Of a DNA stretch of 11,037 nucleotides, positions 1 to 6,033 are shown in pieces. The notes below the pieces were generated by a model that was not told the DNA's origin, ran no database searches, and was given only the letters and a program-made list of their open reading frames with translations. The number at the start of each line of letters is the position of its first letter. The stretch's first letter is position 1. The stretch is taken from the NCBI GenBank assembly GCA_019412865.1, contig DXOJ01000022.1:1-11037 (forward strand), given 5' to 3'. A program made the translations under genes and the position numbers. Source of the stretch: Bacteroides sp. GTDB taxonomy: Bacteria > Bacteroidota > Bacteroidia > Bacteroidales > Bacteroidaceae.

Positions 1-130
1 GCATGGGTAGGGGCATGGTAACCCCGAATCAAAGCTTAAATGAAAAAGCCGTGGCGTTCAGTAACTATCCGAGGGAAGTTTTGCCAAGAGTTTCTGTCAA
101 ATTGCTATTTTTTACTCCCTTTATATCCCC
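1..130. other. Upstream region without a supported gene
   Basis: I see no recognisable gene or RNA here. A plus-strand frame is open from an ATG at position 3 (another at 15) to a TGA at 171-173 that overlaps the thioredoxin start codon as ATGA. The frame runs straight through the predicted thioredoxin promoter, and its product resembles nothing I know, so I do not call it a gene. There is a small GGGG/CCCC inverted repeat at 10-25. The stretch may be the tail of something lying outside the window. Confidence 0.3.
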
Positions 131-138
131 TATCTTTG
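131..138 (+). promoter_or_regulatory. Bacteroides-type -7 promoter box of the thioredoxin gene
   Basis: TATCTTTG matches the Bacteroides primary-sigma -7 consensus TAnnTTTG exactly and is followed by GCA, a common context. Transcription would start about 5-8 bases downstream, leaving a leader of roughly 25 bases before the ATG at 170. The -33 element is weak: at the expected distance there is only a T-rich stretch (108-113), not a clean TTTG. The -7 box is convincing, the complete promoter less so. Confidence 0.6.
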
Positions 139-169
139 CAACAGAGAAAACAAAAAGAAAGAATAGTAT

Positions 170-667
170 ATGAAACTAATGAAAGGTTTATTGAGTGCTT
201 TTGCCGTTGTATTGGCAACCACAGCTTGCGCAGGCAACAGCGGAGAAAATAAAAAGAGTAATGAATCAACTAAGGAGGACAATAAAATGGAAGTAGTAGC
301 ATTAAATAAAGCATATTTTTTAAAGAAAGTATATAATTATGAAGCCAATCCGAACGATTGGGAATTTGAGGGCAGCCGTCCTGCGATCGTAGATTTCTAT
401 GCTACCTGGTGTGGTCCATGTAAGGTGATGCACCCGATTCTGGAAGAACTGAGTAAAGAATATAGCGGTAAAGTAGATATCTACCAGATTGATGTGGACA
501 AAGAACAAGATCTGGCAGCGGCATTCGGTATCCGCAGCATCCCTACCCTATTGATGATTCCGATGAAAGAGGAACCTAGAATCATGCAGGGAGCTATGCC
601 CAAAGACCAGCTTAAAAAAGCAATTGATGAATTTCTTCTGAAACAGAATAACGAAGCAAAGCAATAG
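170..667 (+). CDS. Thioredoxin-fold lipoprotein
   Basis: This 165-residue protein is a thioredoxin carrying a lipoprotein signal. Residues 1-20 form a basic start, a hydrophobic stretch and a lipobox ending ATTAC, so Cys20 is probably lipidated and the protein anchored in the envelope facing the periplasm. A polar linker rich in Asn, Lys, Glu and Ser (21-40) follows. The thioredoxin domain spans about 41-160, with the redox motif WCGPC (Cys81 and Cys84) and the cis-proline motif SIPT (Pro125). The family role is dithiol-disulfide exchange on protein partners; the partner here is unknown. CGPC is the classic reducing-type active site. The ATG at 170 is chosen because it gives a full signal peptide; a second ATG four codons in (179) would serve as well. 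The gene stands alone and converges on the phosphatase gene. An internal ATG at 287 with a strong ribosome site could give a second, signal-less form. Confidence 0.9.
   Translation: MKLMKGLLSAFAVVLATTACAGNSGENKKSNESTKEDNKMEVVALNKAYFLKKVYNYEANPNDWEFEGSRPAIVDFYATWCGPCKVMHPILEELSKEYSGKVDIYQIDVDKEQDLAAAFGIRSIPTLLMIPMKEEPRIMQGAMPKDQLKKAIDEFLLKQNNEAKQ
272..289 (+). promoter_or_regulatory. Internal Shine-Dalgarno and in-frame ATG in the thioredoxin gene
   Basis: AAGGAGG at 272-278 lies eight bases before an in-frame ATG at 287-289 (Met40). This is the best Shine-Dalgarno sequence seen near any start codon in the window, while the annotated start at 170 has only an A-rich leader. Starting here would give a 126-residue complete thioredoxin domain without the lipoprotein signal or linker. 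The site falls in Lys-Glu-Asp-Asn codons and could be coincidence, and Bacteroides depends little on Shine-Dalgarno pairing. Confidence 0.35.
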
Positions 668-696
668 ACTTCGACTTTTTTCTCGCCATGGTGACT

Positions 697-731
697 GCCC
701 TCTATTCGTCTTTTGAAGATGGATAGAGGGC
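697..731. terminator. Hairpin between convergent genes, probable bidirectional terminator
   Basis: GCCCTCTAT (697-705) pairs perfectly with ATAGAGGGC (723-731). The pairing continues inward through 706-712 with 716-722, including two G-T wobbles, giving a 16-bp stem with a three-base loop. It lies 30 bases after the thioredoxin stop and 19 bases beyond the phosphatase stop on the other strand. A long T-tract is missing on both sides, so it may stop transcription inefficiently or mainly protect 3' ends. Confidence 0.65.
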
Positions 732-749
732 TAGTTCTAATTAGGCTCA

Positions 750-1898
750 TTATAGTTTTCTCTGAACACCGTCGTCACCAACGACGTAATAAACTCCATT
801 GTCTATCAATACAGCCCGTCCACGCTTTTTCTTCCGATTCTCCTTATTGTCAACATTGACAGCGATGACTTTACCATTATAAAAGGTTGAAATATCCTTG
901 AAGATAGTGTGCCCCACAAGGATGTGTTTTACCATATAACGATCCAACATCATTTGTAAAGAGTCCTGTACCAACGGTTTATACTTGGGATCTTCTCTCA
1001 CCAGGCCGCGATACCAGATCGGACCGTCATTGCCATACAGAAAATCAGTCAATGGAGAAAGTGCCTTACGCTCTTTTTTGCTCATGAAAAGTGCCCGGCT
1101 CATTTCCTCGTTCACAGTGGGGATATTCAAGTCCTTATCATAGAATAATTTTCCTAATCCGGCATGTACATATAAATTGGTTCCAATAATTTGCATTGTA
1201 TTACGTGTTGCAAGCCAACGGCCCAATTCGGTATTTGTGCCGAATAATGAAGGATATTCCACTCCCAGTTTTTCTGCCAGCAATTTATATTTATCTTTTG
1301 TATAGCGAAGATCGTTAGACAACACCAAAGCCTCATGGTTTCCCAAAAGGAAAGAGACATGACCTCCCGCTTTAGCCGCTTCGTCTTCTAATTTATAGAA
1401 CAGCCAGAAGATCTGCAGTACATCCTTGCCACGGTCGAAAATATCTCCGATAATCACCAAATGATTGCTACCGAAATTCCACTGATAGTTATCATTAATC
1501 ACTCCGTTTCCTTGTAGTAGGCTAATCACGCAATCCAGCCGCCCATGAGGATCGGACATCACAAAAACTTTTTCCGGACGGGTATACTGCCACTCCGGTC
1601 TTTTCAATGGATGGAGTTTTACATCAAATGGATACCGTCCCTCATGATCCGTCACACGGAAACTGAAATCTTTAGGTAATGTCGCATAAGTCTTGTCTGT
1701 AATCCGTCCTTTCTTATTGACATTAATAACCCGTGTACTACCGTCTGCCTGATAGAGTATATAGGGTCCGTCACCAGACAATTTCTCTTTTTTCTCTTTC
1801 TTCTTATCTCCTGAATGATAAGTTCCGGCCTGAATGCCGGAACTTATTAAAACGAGAACAAGAGTAGAAAGAAATAATCTCAAAAAACGAGTGCTCAT
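750..1898 (-). CDS. Secreted PPP-type metallophosphoesterase (calcineurin-like)
   Basis: This 382-residue protein is a predicted exported phosphatase. Residues 1-24 look like an ordinary signal peptide (hydrophobic LRLFLSTLVLVLISS, possible cleavage after GIQA), so a periplasmic or secreted location is likely. A Lys/Glu-rich linker (31-40) and a roughly 70-residue N-terminal segment starting DGPYILY follow; the paralogue shares that segment. The catalytic domain has the metal and phosphate-binding motifs of the PPP superfamily in order: SDPHG (115-119, with D116 and H118), GDIFDRG (151-157), GNHE (186-189), HAG (245-247), WYRG (295-298) and GHT (329-331). The HAG and GHT forms recall bacterial Shewanella-like phosphatases more than eukaryotic PP1/PP2A. 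Two metal ions and hydrolysis of a phosphomonoester are expected from the family; the substrate is unknown. It follows the paralogous gene by 20 bases and is probably the last gene of the operon. The A-rich leader before its ATG (AAGAAAAAAAAG) is typical of Bacteroides. Confidence 0.88.
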   Translation of the reverse strand: MSTRFLRLFLSTLVLVLISSGIQAGTYHSGDKKKEKKEKLSGDGPYILYQADGSTRVINVNKKGRITDKTYATLPKDFSFRVTDHEGRYPFDVKLHPLKRPEWQYTRPEKVFVMSDPHGRLDCVISLLQGNGVINDNYQWNFGSNHLVIIGDIFDRGKDVLQIFWLFYKLEDEAAKAGGHVSFLLGNHEALVLSNDLRYTKDKYKLLAEKLGVEYPSLFGTNTELGRWLATRNTMQIIGTNLYVHAGLGKLFYDKDLNIPTVNEEMSRALFMSKKERKALSPLTDFLYGNDGPIWYRGLVREDPKYKPLVQDSLQMMLDRYMVKHILVGHTIFKDISTFYNGKVIAVNVDNKENRKKKRGRAVLIDNGVYYVVGDDGVQRKL

Positions 1899-1918
1899 AT
1901 TCTTTTTTTTCTTGAAGT

Positions 1919-3085
1919 TTATTTTTTAATCGTTACTAATTCTCCTTCGTCATTGATGGCTTTAATATCATCTCCTTCAATAACCACGGCACGAGTCTCT
2001 TTTTCAAAAGCCTTGGGATGATTAACACAAATATCATATACCTTTTTATTATAGGTATACTTCACACGACTATTTTCCGTATGACCGATAATAATACGTT
2101 TGACATCATATTTAGCCAGAAGTTTATCTACATCCGCTTCTTTTATCGGACTGTACTCACTGCCAGTCTTAACCATTCCACGATACCACAACGGACCGTT
2201 ATAACTATCACTATAAAGGAAATCGGCAATCTCCGGATATTGTTTTTTCCGTTCCTCTTTTGAAAGGTAAATGCTCTTGCTCACCAGTTCATTGATTTCG
2301 GGAATCGTCTCTTCGCGTTCCATAAACGCCTTACTCAATCCTGCATGAACATAAAGGTTTTCACCTACAATCTGAATGGTGTTTTTAGAACGCAGCCAGT
2401 TACCCATCACATTCGTCAGTCCCCACATTTTTCCATAGGTCATGTTCATCGCTCTTTGCGAAAGAGTGTTGTACTTGGCATACGTATATTTCAGATTATC
2501 ACGCATTATCATTTCTTCGTGATCCCCCAAGATAGTTGTCACTCTGCCACCAACAGCTTTCGCCTCAAATTCCAATTTATATATGAGCCATAAAATAGGA
2601 AGTACGTCTGCTCCACGATCGAAAATATCACCATCAATCACCAAATGGTTACTGCCATATATCCATTCATATTTATCATTAATCACTTCCCCTGTTTTCA
2701 GAATAGCGGCAAACAAGTCGAAACGCCCGTGAAGGTCGGATACGGCAAATGTTTTAGCATACTCGGTACGGTCTTCCCATGCCGGACGTTCAAAATTCTC
2801 AATCTTATTAATGGGTACCTGAAAAAGGAGTTGATTATCATCCGAATACACATCCAGCTTCAATCCGGCCGGTAATCCGGATTCTTCACGAATGTTCAAT
2901 GTATTCTCTTTAGTCACTTCCAGAATTTTAAGTTTACCGTTTTCATAGAAAAGGTAAGGACCATCATTGCGGAAATGAGTGATTTCAGCTATGTCCGGTC
3001 CCACAGGAGTCAGATCTTCCCCGCACGAATAAAAGGCCGTGATGAACAAACCCAAAAGGAAATAGATGCTATATATCTTTTTCAT
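1919..3085 (-). CDS. Lipoprotein PPP-type metallophosphoesterase, GDHE variant
   Basis: This 388-residue paralogue of the downstream phosphatase has a lipoprotein signal: a hydrophobic stretch ending AFYSC, with Cys21 as the lipidation site. GED after the cysteine gives acidic residues at +2 and +3, which in Bacteroidota can favour export to the cell surface; this is suggestive only. An N-terminal segment beginning DGPYLFY (41-47) is shared with the paralogue. Catalytic motifs are SDLHG (116-120), GDIFDRG (152-158), GDHE (187-190), HAG (247-249), WYRG (300-303) and GHT (334-336). The Asn of the canonical GNHE motif, a metal ligand in this superfamily, is Asp here (codon GAT). Aspartate can also bind metal, so activity may be altered rather than lost. 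The gene begins 24 bases after the SusD gene ends, so it very likely belongs to the same transcript and acts on what the SusC/SusD pair captures. The substrate cannot be read from the sequence. Confidence 0.87.
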   Translation of the reverse strand: MKKIYSIYFLLGLFITAFYSCGEDLTPVGPDIAEITHFRNDGPYLFYENGKLKILEVTKENTLNIREESGLPAGLKLDVYSDDNQLLFQVPINKIENFERPAWEDRTEYAKTFAVSDLHGRFDLFAAILKTGEVINDKYEWIYGSNHLVIDGDIFDRGADVLPILWLIYKLEFEAKAVGGRVTTILGDHEEMIMRDNLKYTYAKYNTLSQRAMNMTYGKMWGLTNVMGNWLRSKNTIQIVGENLYVHAGLSKAFMEREETIPEINELVSKSIYLSKEERKKQYPEIADFLYSDSYNGPLWYRGMVKTGSEYSPIKEADVDKLLAKYDVKRIIIGHTENSRVKYTYNKKVYDICVNHPKAFEKETRAVVIEGDDIKAINDEGELVTIKK

Positions 3086-3109
3086 AATTTCTATACGTTA
3101 ATGCGTTAA

Positions 3110-4567
3110 TTAATGCAATTCATATTCCGGATTCTGAACCATATTTTCATTGTACTCCATTTCGTGGTTAGGAACAGGAAGAACGATTTTATAATAACTC
3201 CAATCAAACTCTACTGCTTCATTGGGAACTTCGCTCAAATAATCTTCACGTATCACTTTCTTGTTATTTCTAAGTAAATCAAAGAAACGTTGTCCCTCTC
3301 CCCAAAATTCAATGCGACGCTGTTCAAGCACCAGATCCAGATTTATATCTTCATCTACCACAGCATCCAGATCCTTACCCGTACGTACATAAATAGGTTT
3401 CAGATACTTGCGCGTATTAGGTATATCATTCCTCTTAATCGCAGCTTCAGCCGCATTCAGATAGAGTTCCGACAGACGGAAAACCGGGATATTGGCATCT
3501 TCATACGATTTAGAACCTTGTGCCGGATATTTCAAGCAATAAGGTTTACTGCTACTTGCCGTAGACACCATCTGACTACGAACATCATCGGAATTGTCTT
3601 TCATGTAGTCTTTCCAATACTTTTCGGTGGCTATCAGATTATATTTGGTGCTAAGATAACCGATGGATGATTTTCCCGGACTATCAGTAGTCAGATTCAC
3701 AATTTCGAACAACAGTTCACTATTGAACGGAGTAGCCCATATCTTGGCATATTCATCATTGGTCCACAACTTATAGCCTTGTTTTTCCGCACCTTTGATA
3801 GCTTCGGCAGCCACATCGTATGCCTCTTTGTCATTCCCCATATAGAGATAAACCCGGCTTAATAATGTCATTGCCCCCCATTTATTGATCTTACCCTCTT
3901 TCTTTACCGGACGAAGCAGCTTCACCGCATCTGTCAGGTCGTCTGTGATGGCCTTATAACATTGGGCGGTCGTATTGCGGGAAGGTTTGATATTCTTATC
4001 TTCTACCACTTTATCAATAATGGGCACAGCCAATGATGCCCCGTTATCTTTCAGATAAGGATACCCGTAAATACGTGTCATATCGAACAGCAACAAGGCA
4101 CGTATTGCCAAAGCCTCTCCTTTCAAGTCATTATAATACTCCTGCTCTGTCAGCTTCTCCAGTTTCGGAGTTGTAATTTCCCGATCGGGAACAAGCTTTA
4201 TCTTTTCAATATCCCGGAATAAAATGTTCAGGTTCTTACCAATACCGTAGTACATTCCCCAGAAACCACTAGGTCCATTCGTCTTATTGTACTTGAATGT
4301 ATAGAAACTGACATTGGTGCTGGAAGACTTATAAGATTTCATATCATCTCCCCTCAAATCACCATAACAAAACATATCTGCTCCATAATAACTGGATGAC
4401 TGCATACTGCTGTATGCACCGTTCAGCACAAATTCAAAATCCCTTAATTCGGTCAATGAACCATCAGTTTCTATAGCTGTGGAAGATTGCAAATCCAACC
4501 AATCATTTCCGCAACTACTCAATAAGGTTGCAAAGGCACCTAAAGCTATATATTTTATCTTTTTCAT
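3110..4567 (-). CDS. SusD/RagB-family outer-membrane nutrient-binding lipoprotein
   Basis: This 485-residue protein is the surface lipoprotein partner of the SusC transporter, which in this family forms a lid that binds ligand and delivers it to the barrel. The signal ends LLSSC, with Cys19 lipidated, followed by GNDWLDLQ, a usual SusD start. The interior has the helical-repeat character of the family (for example the segments around ALAIRALLLFDMTRIYGYP and MTLLSRVYLYMGN). The C-terminal third has the hallmark stretches LSELYLNAAEAAI, LVLEQRRIEFWGEGQRFFDL and a final LPVPNHEM...NPEY. The length is slightly short but within the family range. It starts 26 bases after the SusC stop and is intact, although susC is frameshifted. 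SusD proteins diverge with their ligand, and nothing here identifies the ligand. Confidence 0.93.
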   Translation of the reverse strand: MKKIKYIALGAFATLLSSCGNDWLDLQSSTAIETDGSLTELRDFEFVLNGAYSSMQSSSYYGADMFCYGDLRGDDMKSYKSSSTNVSFYTFKYNKTNGPSGFWGMYYGIGKNLNILFRDIEKIKLVPDREITTPKLEKLTEQEYYNDLKGEALAIRALLLFDMTRIYGYPYLKDNGASLAVPIIDKVVEDKNIKPSRNTTAQCYKAITDDLTDAVKLLRPVKKEGKINKWGAMTLLSRVYLYMGNDKEAYDVAAEAIKGAEKQGYKLWTNDEYAKIWATPFNSELLFEIVNLTTDSPGKSSIGYLSTKYNLIATEKYWKDYMKDNSDDVRSQMVSTASSSKPYCLKYPAQGSKSYEDANIPVFRLSELYLNAAEAAIKRNDIPNTRKYLKPIYVRTGKDLDAVVDEDINLDLVLEQRRIEFWGEGQRFFDLLRNNKKVIREDYLSEVPNEAVEFDWSYYKIVLPVPNHEMEYNENMVQNPEYELH

Positions 4568-4593
4568 ACTTATTCATTTATAGATTAATGCAC

Positions 4594-6033
4594 TTAGAAT
4601 TTCACTTCCAAACCGAATGTATAAGTTCTCATCGGAGGAGTATCCCAACTAGGTGATGAACCCGATTCGGGGTCAATATAATCGTATGCCGCCCAAGTTA
4701 ACAGGTTATTGCCCGATGCATACAGACGTATATTGTCTATACCCACTTTCCGGGTCCATGTCTTCGGCAGTGTAAAGCCGAAAGTCAGATTCTTCAGACG
4801 AACATAATCTCCACTGTATAAACGACGTGTGGTAGCATAATCGGTCATGGAAATTGATCTACCGACTACAAAACGTTCAATACTCGTTTCATCACCCTCC
4901 TTCTGCCAGCGTTTCCGATAATAAATAGGAATATTCAGCGTTCCGTCGCCACCGTGTTCCAGTTTACTTGCCGAGCCGTCATAGTTCCATGCTCCAAAAG
5001 AGAAATTCACATTAAAATTCAGATCAAACCACTTATAAGAGATGCTGTTACTCAGTCCACCGGTGATAGTAGGATCGGCACATTGCAGTATCACTTTTTC
5101 CGCACTACGCGGATCTTTAGTAGTTTCTTTGTTCAGATTTCCATTTTCATCCGTCGTATTCTTATAGAACATCGGTTCACCGTCTGCCGGGTCGATGCCT
5201 GCAAATTCAATCATATAATAGGTAGAATAGGGCAAACCTACCTTATGAATAGATGTTCCGCTGGTTACTTGTTTCAAATCTCCATCCAACTTCAGGATTT
5301 TATTTGCATTATGTCCCAGATTCAAACTAGTGCTCCAACGAAAATCTTTTGTCTCGATATTAGTTGAACGAATTTCCAATTCATATCCCTTGTTTTGTAA
5401 TTTACCTATGTTGGCAAGATAACTTGAGAAACCTGTTGCAAGAGATAATGGCCGGCTGTAAAGCAGATTTTTCGTTGTACGAACGTAATATTCAAATGTA
5501 ACATTCAGTCTGTTGTCGAAGAATCCCAAGTCGATACCGGAGTTGAAGTTGTAGTTGGTTTCCCAAGTCAGTTCCTTGTTTTCCAGTTGCGACTGCGTGA
5601 TACCCGGATTATCGTTATAATTACTAGTCAGACTGCTCAATCCCATATATCCATAATAAGAAGACGGCAGAGTTCCGTTCACACCGTAAGAAACTCTAAG
5701 TTTCAAGTCACTTAACCAGTTCTGAAGAGGTTTCATAAAACTCTCGCTACTCACTCTCCATGCACCGGACAATGACCAGAAATTTCCCCAACGATTCTCT
5801 CTTGCCAATCGCGAACTTCCGTCTGTTCTCCAACTCGCTCCCAGATAGTATTTGTTGTCATAATCATAGTTGGCACGTGTAATATAAGAGACAATACGCG
5901 TCGTACTGTTAGAACCTCCCATACTCTGATACACTACACCATTGTTGACTTCCGGTTTATCCCAGCGTGCAAAATTAGAAATAGTAGTTCCCAGTCCATC
6001 CGACTCCTTACTGTTGATTTCATAACCAGCCAA
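4594..6033 (-). CDS. C-terminal barrel part of the SusC-like transporter
   Basis: This frame is one base off the N-terminal part and carries about 480 residues of SusC beta-barrel, from LAGYEINSKESDG to the typical terminal strand RTYTFGLEVKF. Family landmarks include YYLGASWRTDGSSRL, LKLRVSYGVNG, GIDLGFFDNRLNVTFEYY, NKGYELEIRSTNI and DYVRLKNLTFGFTLP. The only start available at the junction is a TTG at 6033 inside the conserved LLAGYE stretch, with no ribosome site or signal peptide, so independent translation is unlikely. Homology clearly continues upstream of the TTG (HNLDL, codons from 6048), so this is the tail of the broken gene and not a gene of its own. A TonB plug and export signal are absent from this half. 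Confidence 0.8.
   Translation of the reverse strand: MAGYEINSKESDGLGTTISNFARWDKPEVNNGVVYQSMGGSNSTTRIVSYITRANYDYDNKYYLGASWRTDGSSRLARENRWGNFWSLSGAWRVSSESFMKPLQNWLSDLKLRVSYGVNGTLPSSYYGYMGLSSLTSNYNDNPGITQSQLENKELTWETNYNFNSGIDLGFFDNRLNVTFEYYVRTTKNLLYSRPLSLATGFSSYLANIGKLQNKGYELEIRSTNIETKDFRWSTSLNLGHNANKILKLDGDLKQVTSGTSIHKVGLPYSTYYMIEFAGIDPADGEPMFYKNTTDENGNLNKETTKDPRSAEKVILQCADPTITGGLSNSISYKWFDLNFNVNFSFGAWNYDGSASKLEHGGDGTLNIPIYYRKRWQKEGDETSIERFVVGRSISMTDYATTRRLYSGDYVRLKNLTFGFTLPKTWTRKVGIDNIRLYASGNNLLTWAAYDYIDPESGSSPSWDTPPMRTYTFGLEVKF

Noticed and set aside
40..252. 70-residue plus-strand frame upstream of and overlapping the thioredoxin start
   Set aside because: It runs across the predicted promoter and into the signal-peptide coding region in another frame, and has no recognisable domain.
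3086..3115. Short repeats of GCATTAA at the end of the SusD gene, also seen at the end of the SusC gene (near 4583-4592)
   Set aside because: The shared unit is only about eight bases in AT-rich gene junctions and includes a stop codon; chance or common leader composition explains it.
3290..3670. 126-residue plus-strand frame antisense to the SusD gene
   Set aside because: It is a shadow of a well-supported SusD gene, with no recognisable motif. The same applies to the plus-strand frame at 8431-8811 opposite fecR.
4954..5367. 137-residue plus-strand frame antisense to the SusC barrel region
   Set aside because: Its composition is typical of the antisense of a real gene, with no domain, signal or ribosome site; the minus-strand frame is clearly the coding one.
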